Source: Alphaproteobacteria bacterium (GTDB lineage Bacteria > Pseudomonadota > Alphaproteobacteria > Rickettsiales > VGDC01). From it: a stretch of DNA of 14,280 nt. Where the stretch lies: assembly GCA_016869895.1 (NCBI GenBank), contig VGDC01000013.1, forward strand, positions 1 to 14,280, given 5' to 3'. The notes below the pieces were generated by a model. That model had not been told where the DNA came from. It saw only the letters and a list, made by a program, of their open reading frames with translations, and made no database searches. Made by a program: the position numbers and the translations under genes. Of this stretch, positions 1 through 6,663 are shown piece by piece (position 1 is the first letter of the stretch; every line of letters begins with the position of its first letter).

Positions 1-2
1 GC

Positions 3-89
3 CGCGAAAACCGCCGCGTGGAGATCGAGGTGTCACCTTTGCGCAACGCCCCCGACACAGAAAGCACAGATGCTGCGTCAGCGAATTGA
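3..89 (+). CDS. 3' end of an OmpA-family protein (partial, cut by window start)
   Basis: Reading frame 3 is open from the window edge to TGA at 87-89 and gives RENRRVEIEV followed by a short polar tail of 18 residues. The R-x-x-N-R-R-V-E-I motif is the end of the peptidoglycan-binding OmpA C-terminal domain. The next gene ends in the same motif (RERANRRVEI), so two OmpA-like genes probably stand in tandem. Only 28 residues are visible, so nothing can be said about the N-terminus, membrane anchoring or the start. Confidence 0.7.
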   Translation, partial: RENRRVEIEVSPLRNAPDTESTDAASAN

Positions 90-96
90 TTTCCCG

Positions 97-124
97 TTGC
101 CAATCCGGCGCAATGGGTTAGTAT
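97..124 (+). promoter_or_regulatory. Candidate sigma70-type promoter for the OmpA lipoprotein gene
   Basis: A TTGCCA box (97-102, 5 of 6 to TTGACA) and a TAGTAT box (119-124, 4 of 6 to TATAAT) are separated by 16 bases. Transcription would begin near 131, leaving a leader of about 27 bases before the GTG start at 158. The match is by eye only. Confidence 0.4.
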
Positions 125-157
125 GACGATGAATTTTGCAATCAGGGATAGCCGAAC

Positions 158-1015
158 GTGACCGCATTCTCGCACCTCAAGAAAATCGCCTGCGCCCTCG
201 CGTTCACCGCGCTTGCCGCCTGCACCACCAACAGCCTTGAGGAACTGCGCCGCACCACGCCGACCGAGAATCCCTACCTCGCCGCCCTTTCCGCCGAATA
301 CCTCGCCTTCGCCGAATCCGAAGCCCGCCAGTATGACTGGGCATCCTCGCAGCATTTCGCCGATAAAGGCTTGGCTGCGGCTTACGGGCATGAGGTCGAA
401 CCGGAGACCTTCGACAACTGGGACATCGGCGAAGACTACATTCAGGAACTCGCCAACGCCCGCCTGCAGCTCATCACGCTGCTCACGCCCGATGTGAAAG
501 TGGCGAAGCCCGGCCTTTCCGCACGCGCGCTGTTCTATTATGACTGCTGGATGGAACAGCAGAACGAAGCATGGCAGGAAGACGACATCTCGTCTTGCCG
601 TGAAGGGTTCTATCACTCCATCCGCATCCTCGCCGGCGCACCGGAAGAGCCGGAAGAAGCGACCCCGCTCATTTTCTCCAGCTCCTACCTCATCTTCTTC
701 GAATGGAACAAATGGGCCGTCAACGAAGAGGGCATGAAGGTCGTCAACAGCACCGTGCAGGATTTGAAGGACAGCAAAGAGACCGAATATGAAGTGGTGC
801 TGAACGGCCATGCCGACCGCTCCGGCGATGTGGAATATAACCTCAAGCTTTCGCAGAAACGCGCCGAAGCCGTGAAGGCCGAACTGGTCAAGCGCGGCAT
901 CCCTGACGAGCGCATCCGCTACTTCGCCTTCGGTGAGACGGATAACCGCATCCCCACGGCTGACGGCATCCGTGAACGCGCCAACCGCCGCGTAGAAATC
1001 TTCTTCAACCAGTGA
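158..1015 (+). CDS. OmpA-family outer-membrane lipoprotein (peptidoglycan-binding)
   Basis: A 285-residue lipoprotein that probably ties the outer membrane to peptidoglycan. The N-terminus is a lipoprotein signal: Lys8-Lys9, a hydrophobic stretch, and lipobox Leu19-Ala20-Ala21-Cys22. Threonines follow the cysteine and no Asp stands at +2, which fits outer-membrane sorting. Residues about 37-150 form the alphaproteobacterial module seen in this family (EYLAFAE near 47, YDCWMEQQ 128-135, a second Cys at 147). Residues about 170-285 are the OmpA C-terminal domain: GHADRSG 217-223, YNLKLSQKRAEAV 227-239, RERANRRVEI 272-281. The GTG start is supported by AGGGA at 144-148, nine bases upstream, and by the signal peptide beginning there. 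The upstream partial gene also ends in an OmpA motif, suggesting a tandem pair. Family assignment is firm; the exact cellular role is inferred. Confidence 0.9.
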   Translation: MTAFSHLKKIACALAFTALAACTTNSLEELRRTTPTENPYLAALSAEYLAFAESEARQYDWASSQHFADKGLAAAYGHEVEPETFDNWDIGEDYIQELANARLQLITLLTPDVKVAKPGLSARALFYYDCWMEQQNEAWQEDDISSCREGFYHSIRILAGAPEEPEEATPLIFSSSYLIFFEWNKWAVNEEGMKVVNSTVQDLKDSKETEYEVVLNGHADRSGDVEYNLKLSQKRAEAVKAELVKRGIPDERIRYFAFGETDNRIPTADGIRERANRRVEIFFNQ

Positions 1016-1062
1016 CGCGTTCTTCTCGCGCGGATAGTCTAGTCACGGGTTAGATAATTCGC

Positions 1063-1111
1063 CGAAAACGGCTGTTTTCGAGAACCGCAACGCAAGTGTG
1101 CTTTAAGCACA
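1063..1111 (+). other. Intergenic inverted repeats between the OmpA lipoprotein and cobD-like genes
   Basis: The 1016-1162 spacer holds two perfect inverted repeats: CGAAAAC-GGCT-GTTTTCG (1063-1080, 7-bp stem, 4-base loop) and TGTGCTT-T-AAGCACA (1097-1111). The first could act as a terminator for the lipoprotein gene, although no clear T run follows apart from the TTTT inside the stem. No gene is seen in the spacer. Confidence 0.35.
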
Positions 1112-1180
1112 TGCGTAGCGGAAGCGCAGCTAAAACTGCCGTTTGCAGGCAATTAATGACGTGTGAATAGGCTATCCGAA

Positions 1181-2176
1181 ATGCTTGAATTCAGCCCCTA
1201 CAGCTTCGCTGACCGCTTGCTCTTCACCGGCATCGCCCTGCTCGCTTGCCTCATCCTCGGTTCGCTCACCTTCCGCAAGTTCTTCGCCCTGCCCACCGTC
1301 AGCAAATACCTGCGCGGGCTGGTGCTGAATTTCGACCATAAACTCAACCGCAGCCACCGCAGCGACAGCGAGCGCAAGGTGCGCGGCGCCATCGTCCTTC
1401 TCGTCATGGTGTTTCTGGCGGGTATCGTATCCGGCGCCTTCTCCGCCCTCACCGCCGCCGTGCCCATGGGCTGGTGGGCGGAAGCGGCCTTGCTGGCCAT
1501 CTTCGTGCCCGCGCGCCTCATCCACGACCAATCCTCCGCCGTGCTCAAACGCCTCAAAGCCAATGAATTGAAAGAAGCGCGCGAGGAAGTGCAGGCCTTC
1601 ACCCTACAGGACACCAAGAATCTCGACCAACACGCCCTCACCCGCGCCACCATCGAATACACCGCCGGTTCACTGGCTGACCGCGTCATCTCGCCGTTGT
1701 TCTGGTATATCCTCTTCGGCCTGCCCGGTTTCGTCGCCAGCAAGATCATCACCGAATCCGCATTGGTGCTGGATTATGACTCCCGCCGCCATCGCAACTT
1801 CGGGCAGGCGGCTGGCGCATTCGAGCAGATACTCAACTTCTTCCCTGCGCGCATCGCAGGACTGCTGCTCATCTTCGCGTCCCTCTTCGTGCCCAAAGCC
1901 CATCCGCGCAAGGCCTTCGCGGGATTGCTGAACGACAGCAGCGGCATCCACCCACCCCGCAAGGGCGTGCCCATCGCCACGACGGCTGGGGCGCTCGGCA
2001 TCACACTCGGCGGCCCCCGCTCAGTGCAGGGCTATCTGGTGAAGGACGCATGGATAGGCAGCGGCACGGCCAAAGCCAGCCTTTCGCACTTGCGAAAAAA
2101 TATGTTCCTCTACACCATCGCTTGCTTGCTAAACGTCGCGGTCATTGCTATTTTGCTCTTCGCTCTCGCTAGGTAG
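1181..2176 (+). CDS. CobD/CbiB-like membrane protein (adenosylcobinamide-phosphate synthase family, divergent)
   Basis: A 331-residue polytopic membrane protein with hydrophobic segments near residues 13-29, 70-94, 98-112, 173-190, 219-237 and 307-328. It follows CobD/CbiB, the family that attaches the aminopropanol arm to adenosylcobyric acid in cobalamin synthesis. Matches include SPLFW (171-175), the R-x-F-G plus NFFPAR block (205-224), AGALGITLGGP (269-279), and a C-terminal DAWIG (289-293) followed by a last membrane helix. Several positions I recall as conserved are changed: the usual AEN before the SPLF region is AGS (162-164), the N-T-L-D segment is replaced near 191-194, and SPN is HPP (257-259). 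Function in cobalamin synthesis is therefore uncertain, and no other cob gene is in the window. ATG 1181 has AGG at 1169-1171; GTG 1163 is an in-frame alternative adding six residues. Confidence 0.75.
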   Translation: MLEFSPYSFADRLLFTGIALLACLILGSLTFRKFFALPTVSKYLRGLVLNFDHKLNRSHRSDSERKVRGAIVLLVMVFLAGIVSGAFSALTAAVPMGWWAEAALLAIFVPARLIHDQSSAVLKRLKANELKEAREEVQAFTLQDTKNLDQHALTRATIEYTAGSLADRVISPLFWYILFGLPGFVASKIITESALVLDYDSRRHRNFGQAAGAFEQILNFFPARIAGLLLIFASLFVPKAHPRKAFAGLLNDSSGIHPPRKGVPIATTAGALGITLGGPRSVQGYLVKDAWIGSGTAKASLSHLRKNMFLYTIACLLNVAVIAILLFALAR

Positions 2177-2181
2177 GCCGC

Positions 2182-2202
2182 GTGCCACCGGAGGTGGAGC
2201 AC
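2182..2202 (+). other. Bulged hairpin in the cobD-like/trehalase spacer
   Basis: GTGCCACC and GGTG-GA-GCAC can pair around a GGA loop with a two-base bulge. It has no following T run. It may be a weak attenuator, an RNA structure in the trehalase leader, or chance. The rest of the 2177-2235 spacer shows only the TAGGAAAG ribosome binding site. Confidence 0.2.
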
Positions 2203-2235
2203 CCCCATCAGCCCCGATTTTAGGAAAGCGACAGC

Positions 2236-4041
2236 GTGACGTTGACCATCCCCCAGAACTTCGCCCCCGAAATCGAAGCGTCGTACATCCCGAATATCCC
2301 GCTGCCCGAACCCGCGGCGCAAGCGAAGCTGGCGGCCTATATCCGCGATAAGTGGGAGGATTTGACCCGCAAGCACCAAGGCCTGTTCATGGGCATGCTG
2401 GCCGATGAGAAAGTGTCGCTGCGTGAAGGCCAAGCCCCTTCACTCTATATCTCGCAAGCCGAAGACTATAAAGGGGTGAAGACCTATCTGGACGCGCTGC
2501 GCGAAGATGTGCTGCGCGGCGTGGCGAACGGTGAATACCCCAAAATCGCGGCGGAGCAGGTGAATAAAATCGAACTGCGCGTGCTGCCCGATGACCCGAA
2601 GACCATCGAAAAAGACCTTCACGGCCTGCTTTATCTGCCTTACCCTTACGTCGTGCCCGGTGGCCGCTTCAACGAGACCTACGGCTGGGACAGCGCCTTC
2701 ATCGTGCGTGGTCTCGTGCTGGACGGCCAGTTCGACATCGCCAAGAACATGGTGGACAACAAGCTCTATTCCATCCTGCATTACGGCACCATCCTGAACG
2801 CCAACCGCAGCTATTACCTTGGCCGTTCCCAAGCGCCGTTCCTGACGAACAAAGTGCTGGACATCTACAAGAACTACCACAAGCTCTCCGCGCCGACCTG
2901 CTCCGCGCTGGACTGGCTGAAATCCACCCTGCCGGGCATCAATTCCTATTATGCCTTCTGGACGAGCGCGCCTTACCTCCACGAAGAGAGCGGATTGTCC
3001 TATTACAACGACCTGAACGAGACCCCCGCACCCGAAGTGGTGTTCAGCGAAGCAGGGCATTTCGACCATGCGCTGGAGCAACTGCGCGGCGTGTACAAGG
3101 ATAAACTCGCCCGCGAAGCCTCTGGCCGCGAAGAACCCGCGACCTATCAGGAACGCAAGGACGCCTATTACCTCTCGCTCTTCTACACCCCCGCCGAAGG
3201 CGACAAACCCGATGCGCTGACCCCCGCCTTCTATCGCGGTGACCGCGCCATGCGCTCCTCCGGTTTCGACCCCTCCCGCCGCTTCGGCTTCTTCAATGTG
3301 GACATCATCAACCACATCCCCGTCTGCCTGAACAACCTGCTCTATGTGATGGAGATGGAGACGGCGGAGATTTACGAGACCCTTTCCGCCCATGATTTCC
3401 AAGGGAAGGACGAGGACGGCACGCCGTGGCGTGAGGTCGCCAAGCGTTGGACGGAACGCGCCGAATTGCGCAAGGAACGCATCAACCAATGGCTGTGGGA
3501 CGATGCCTCCGAGCAGATAGACGCCGCTGCGAAATTCCCCAGCTACCGCGACTATAACTTCCAGACCGCGCTCTGCACCGAATACGACATCCCCAAGCAC
3601 CGCAACTACGTCTTCGCCACGGCGTTCTATCCACTGTGGACAGGCGTGGCCTCCACCGAACAGGCGGCGGAGATCGTCAAGCACGTCTATCCCCGCCTCA
3701 TCACCTCCAACGGGTTGATGACCAGCCCCCGTTACACCGGCAGCCAGTGGGACGCGCCCTTCGCTTGGGCACCCTTGCAGGTGCTCGCCGTGCGTGGCCT
3801 CATCCGTTACGGCTACATCAAGGAAGCCCTCGCCATCGCCAAAGGTTTCCTGAACACGGTCGAGCGCGGATTCGCCGAAACGGGCAAGATTTTCGAGAAG
3901 TACGATATGTCCGACGGGTCGCACAACACCAGCGCGAAAATCGATAAGGGCTATAGCGTCAACGTGGAAGGTTTCGGCTGGACCAACTCGGCGGTTCTGG
4001 AGCTTCAAGCCGCGCTGAAACAGTACAAAAGCCACGCCTAA
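2236..4041 (+). CDS. Trehalase, glycoside hydrolase family 37 (cytoplasmic)
   Basis: A 601-residue alpha,alpha-trehalase that hydrolyses trehalose to two glucoses with inversion. Both GH37 signatures are present: PGGRFNETYGWDSAF (141-155) and QWDAPFAWAP (504-513), plus the C-terminal GFGWTN (579-584). The positions that carry the acid and base in characterised GH37 enzymes (Asp312 and Glu496 in E. coli Tre37A) correspond to Asp345 in SSGFDPSRR and Glu554 in EKYD, so it should be active. There is no signal peptide, so it resembles cytoplasmic TreF rather than periplasmic TreA, though the sequence is not close enough to give either name. GTG 2236 is chosen because AGGAAAG at 2222-2228 sits at normal spacing. 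The gene may be co-transcribed with the cobD-like gene 59 bases upstream. It would let the cell use internal trehalose as carbon or lower its osmolyte pool. Confidence 0.92.
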   Translation: MTLTIPQNFAPEIEASYIPNIPLPEPAAQAKLAAYIRDKWEDLTRKHQGLFMGMLADEKVSLREGQAPSLYISQAEDYKGVKTYLDALREDVLRGVANGEYPKIAAEQVNKIELRVLPDDPKTIEKDLHGLLYLPYPYVVPGGRFNETYGWDSAFIVRGLVLDGQFDIAKNMVDNKLYSILHYGTILNANRSYYLGRSQAPFLTNKVLDIYKNYHKLSAPTCSALDWLKSTLPGINSYYAFWTSAPYLHEESGLSYYNDLNETPAPEVVFSEAGHFDHALEQLRGVYKDKLAREASGREEPATYQERKDAYYLSLFYTPAEGDKPDALTPAFYRGDRAMRSSGFDPSRRFGFFNVDIINHIPVCLNNLLYVMEMETAEIYETLSAHDFQGKDEDGTPWREVAKRWTERAELRKERINQWLWDDASEQIDAAAKFPSYRDYNFQTALCTEYDIPKHRNYVFATAFYPLWTGVASTEQAAEIVKHVYPRLITSNGLMTSPRYTGSQWDAPFAWAPLQVLAVRGLIRYGYIKEALAIAKGFLNTVERGFAETGKIFEKYDMSDGSHNTSAKIDKGYSVNVEGFGWTNSAVLELQAALKQYKSHA

Positions 4042-4219
4042 AAGTGCAATTAACGTGCGTTATTTGCTCGAAATTGTGCCATTTTGTCACATTTCTTTCA
4101 TAAAACCACGTTTGGAAGCCCGTTTTTTTTGTGTTAATAATGGTTTCTTAATGACCGGTGCGCATTGACGCTCTGGCGTTGTCGGCTATTTGTCGGCCAC
4201 CTACTAACAAAACAGGTGC
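4042..4219 (+). promoter_or_regulatory. AT-rich leader before the first metalloprotease gene
   Basis: This 178-base spacer holds no gene. It is distinctly AT-richer than its surroundings, with a run of eight T and a TTAATAAT stretch, which suggests the promoter of the protease cluster. TTGTGCC (4074-4080) and TTGTCAC (4084-4090) form an imperfect direct repeat about 10 bases apart, and TTGTCAC recurs twice before the 102-residue gene. No clean -35/-10 pair and no clear terminator for the trehalase gene could be picked out. Confidence 0.45.
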
Positions 4220-6211
4220 ATGGAACGCATGGCTAACGACCACCAGAAACCGGAAGCAAGCGGAATGGACGGCGCAAAACCGCGCGTCTTCGCCGTCGCT
4301 CCTGACGGTCTGGCGACGCTGGTCGACAAACGCCCCCGACCCATCCGCCGCACGCTGCGTGTGACCCCAGAGGGTCTTGATGCGGTGCTGGATGGCGAAA
4401 ACCCTCCCTTCGTCGGTTCTGCCCCTGACCTCTACCCTAACCCTACCGCCGACATCACCGGCCATCAGCATCACCGCCCAAACGCGAATTATGATGCCGA
4501 AGAGGAAGACAACAACCGATTCGTAGGGCACGACCCCACTGGCAAGCACCCGCCTTTGCATCCATTGGACAACGCAGGTCCGAATCCGTTCGGCAACCGC
4601 CATTTCATGGGCGAGGAGTTTCCGGGGATGCTGACCTTCGACCCCGCGGGCAACCCCACATTCCTCAGCCGCTTCCCTGAGCTGAAGAAGCTGGAGGACG
4701 TGAAGGAACTGCGCCTGAACATCGCGTCCAAACTGCCGGATTACATGCAGGGCGACACGTCCCAAGCCATTGAAGTGCGCACCATGGAGGACGAGGCATT
4801 CTCAGGCAAGCCGCTGACGGAAGCGTTCCAATCCGTCGATGCGAAAATGATTTCGCAGGTAAAGAAATACGCCAAGGAATTCGAGCAGGCTTATGGCGTG
4901 AAAATCACCGTCGGCACCGATCTGCCCGATGCGCATCTGTCGCTGATGGGCTATCGATCCGGCAATGCGAACCTGTTGGGTTTCGCCTCCTTCCCGCCGA
5001 GCATCAACGAATGGCCGGAGATGGAGGGCTTGGGTGACCACCCCGGCTATCTGCTGCTGAACAATAATTACACGAACACCGCGACCCGCAAGGAATGCTA
5101 CGACCTCTTCGCCCATGAGTTCGGCCATACCCTCGGCCTCGCGCATCCGCATGACCTCGCGGTGCTGAACATCGATAAGCGTCAGGCATTGACCGCCACC
5201 AAGATGGCCTATACGGATTTGAAGATCGATTCCTTCCAGCACAACGTGACCGATGGTAAGGGCAATCCGGTCAAGGACGCTTCGGGCAACGTCAAAATCT
5301 ACACGGAAGGCCCCGACGAGGGCGTGCTGGATTATGGCTTCCGCAAATGGGTGCCTAATCCGCCCACCATGGGGCATGTGAGCGACCCTGACCCGGAATC
5401 ACCCAGCTGCGATCTCTACAAAGCGAATTTCGACCTGCAAGCCCATTTCGACCATGCACTGAATGTCAACAAACGCTCCATCGTTTTCCTGCGCGAGCAT
5501 CTGCTGCCGATGGTGCCGATGGTGAACGAAGGAAAACATGCCGTGCTGAGGGGCACCAAAGGGGATGACTTCCTCGATACGAACCCCGGATATAGCTCCA
5601 CCGTGACTGATCCGAAAAGCGGCGTGCAGCAGCACTTCACCCATATCGAAGGGCATTTCGGCAAGGTGATGGGCATCAAAGGCAATAACACCATCATCGC
5701 CGCCGAGCAGGGCGATCAGGAAATCCTGCCCGGCTCCGGCAAGAACGAAATCCAGTTCCTCTATTCCGACACGCGCGGCACGAAAACCATCACCAGCACG
5801 GGCAAGGACACACTGGTGCTGACCGAAGACCTGCTGCGCAAACAGTCGCTGAAAGCCATCGACCGCGAAGGCGACAAACTGGGCTTCGAATCGGCGCAGA
5901 CGGCCATAAATCTCGACGGTAAGGGCATCCAGTCCATCCTTGTGGTGAACGAGCGCGGCCGCCCCGTGGCGCGCATCGACACGCATGGCAAACAGGCCGA
6001 TGCGCTCAACGCAGAGCTGAAGACCGCGCTTTCCCAGACGAAACAGAGCAAGCGCGCGCGCTCCGAAGCGGTAACGCCTGCGGATGACGATACCCCGCCC
6101 GTGCAGACCCACGACCAGACGCTGCACACCACGCGCCGCGACTACCGCAGCGCAAAATCCTGGACGGACAGGGTTTCCGCCGATAATGCTGCGCTGCCGC
6201 GAACCCGCTGA
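4220..6211 (+). CDS. Serralysin-like zinc metalloprotease with RTX-like C-terminal region, paralogue 1
   Basis: A 663-residue metzincin, first of four tandem paralogues. Residues 23-57 hold two copies of a V-x-P-[DE]-G-L-x-x-L-V/L motif, followed by a His/Glu/Asn-rich linker (GHQHHRP, 81-87). A module conserved in all four paralogues follows (FMGEEFPGML, 129-138). The metzincin domain has GFASFP (254-259), the strand LLLNNNYTN (278-286), zinc motif HEFGHTLGLAHPHDL (299-313; ligands His299, His303, His309, base Glu300), and Met-turn Met329-Ala-Tyr331, where Tyr is the serralysin/astacin-type fifth ligand. Residues about 428-535 are RTX-like (LRGTKGDDFLDT, GIKGNNTIIA, DTLVL). The tail ends KSWTDRVSADNAALPRTR. 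No signal peptide is present. Relative to paralogue 4 it has a Gly/Asp/Lys-rich insertion near 340-365. ATG 4229 is an alternative start (three residues shorter) with AGGTG ten bases upstream. Substrate and export route are unknown. Confidence 0.88.
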   Translation: MERMANDHQKPEASGMDGAKPRVFAVAPDGLATLVDKRPRPIRRTLRVTPEGLDAVLDGENPPFVGSAPDLYPNPTADITGHQHHRPNANYDAEEEDNNRFVGHDPTGKHPPLHPLDNAGPNPFGNRHFMGEEFPGMLTFDPAGNPTFLSRFPELKKLEDVKELRLNIASKLPDYMQGDTSQAIEVRTMEDEAFSGKPLTEAFQSVDAKMISQVKKYAKEFEQAYGVKITVGTDLPDAHLSLMGYRSGNANLLGFASFPPSINEWPEMEGLGDHPGYLLLNNNYTNTATRKECYDLFAHEFGHTLGLAHPHDLAVLNIDKRQALTATKMAYTDLKIDSFQHNVTDGKGNPVKDASGNVKIYTEGPDEGVLDYGFRKWVPNPPTMGHVSDPDPESPSCDLYKANFDLQAHFDHALNVNKRSIVFLREHLLPMVPMVNEGKHAVLRGTKGDDFLDTNPGYSSTVTDPKSGVQQHFTHIEGHFGKVMGIKGNNTIIAAEQGDQEILPGSGKNEIQFLYSDTRGTKTITSTGKDTLVLTEDLLRKQSLKAIDREGDKLGFESAQTAINLDGKGIQSILVVNERGRPVARIDTHGKQADALNAELKTALSQTKQSKRARSEAVTPADDDTPPVQTHDQTLHTTRRDYRSAKSWTDRVSADNAALPRTR

Positions 6212-6239
6212 CGGCCTTCTTCACAGCCTAAAACCTCGA

Positions 6240-6258
6240 ATTGTCACAATATTGTCAC
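6240..6258. repeat. ATTGTCAC direct repeat before the 102-residue gene
   Basis: ATTGTCAC occurs at 6240-6247 and 6251-6258, a spacing of 11 bases or about one helical turn, in an AT-rich stretch 65 bases before the next start. A TTGTCAC copy also lies in the leader of the first protease gene (4084-4090). It could be an activator or repressor site, or a pair of weak -35 boxes. No confident -10 was found. Confidence 0.4.
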
Positions 6259-6322
6259 GTTTTTCACGGGGCGGATTGTGTATTGTATTCCATCACTATG
6301 AATTTTTTATACGGGAATGACC

Positions 6323-6631
6323 ATGGCTGAAGCCGTTTTCGACGCCGCGAACACCAACCTGCCCCTCTGGCAGCAGGCTGCTTTGCGCGTGGCGAAGGAT
6401 GAGGCCACCCTGCCGGAGCTTTCCTCGGAAGAGCATGTTTCGCTCTTCGAGAAAGCCGTTCTGGTCATGAAACCTTCGCGGGATGAATGGACGCTTCTGG
6501 CCTCCGACAAATCGCGTCAGCAAGCCTATGTGCTTGCGTTTGTGCGTGCTTACAAGGCCGGCCTGCCGCCGGTCTCCGGTTTGAGTGACGCAGCACGCTA
6601 CACGACGCCGCGCAGCGGCAACCCCAGCTGA
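6323..6631 (+). CDS. Hypothetical 102-residue protein upstream of metalloprotease paralogue 2
   Basis: A small soluble protein that I do not recognise. It is probably largely helical (LPLWQQAALRVAKDEATL, 13-30; SSEEHVSLFEKAVLVM, 34-49; RQQAYVLAFVRAYKAG, 65-80) with a polar Pro/Gly/Ser tail. It has no signal peptide, membrane segment or Cys. Start 6323 is preferred because GGGA at 6313-6316 lies six bases upstream; the in-frame ATG at 6317 touches that site and is less likely. The following protease gene begins 32 bases after the stop with a strong ribosome binding site and no terminator between, so the two are probably co-transcribed. A dedicated chaperone, secretion adaptor or intracellular inhibitor of the protease is possible. 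It does not look like the periplasmic serralysin inhibitor (Inh) family, whose members carry a signal peptide. Confidence 0.75.
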   Translation: MAEAVFDAANTNLPLWQQAALRVAKDEATLPELSSEEHVSLFEKAVLVMKPSRDEWTLLASDKSRQQAYVLAFVRAYKAGLPPVSGLSDAARYTTPRSGNPS

Positions 6632-6653
6632 ACCGCGCGAGAGCATAGATTTT

Positions 6654-6658
6654 AGGAG
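6654..6658 (+). promoter_or_regulatory. Strong Shine-Dalgarno site of paralogue 2
   Basis: AGGAG lies five bases before ATG 6664 and is the best ribosome binding site in the protease cluster, contrasting with the weak site before paralogue 4. It fixes the start of the 734-residue protein. Confidence 0.8.
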
Positions 6659-6663
6659 CTTAC

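Noticed and set aside
2182..2230. Possible cobalamin riboswitch in the spacer after the cobD-like gene
   Set aside because: A GCCACC/GGTGGAGC hairpin drew attention next to a CobD-like gene, but the spacer is only 59 bases, no B12 box is recognisable, and the downstream gene is a trehalase.
3885..3990. Apparent loss of a catalytic glutamate in the trehalase C-terminal motif (KGYSV instead of GGEYP)
   Set aside because: The catalytic base of GH37 enzymes corresponds to the Glu in the preceding EKYD motif, which is intact (Glu554), as is Asp345. The difference in the later loop does not show inactivity.
4115..4160. Possible CtrA site in the TTAATAATGGTTTCTTAA stretch before paralogue 1
   Set aside because: The two TTAA blocks are 10 bases apart, not 7, so it does not fit the CtrA pattern.
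5240..5310. Possible EF-hand or extra RTX repeats in the Gly/Asp/Lys-rich insertion of paralogue 1
   Set aside because: The segment has neither the D-x-D-x-D-G spacing of an EF-hand loop nor the G-G-x-G-x-D nonapeptide pattern, and it is absent from paralogues 2-4. It is better read as a variable surface loop.
6323..6631. The 102-residue protein as a serralysin inhibitor (Inh/AprI type)
   Set aside because: Inh-family proteins are periplasmic beta-barrels with a signal peptide. This protein lacks a signal peptide and appears helical, so only a general partner role was kept as a hypothesis.
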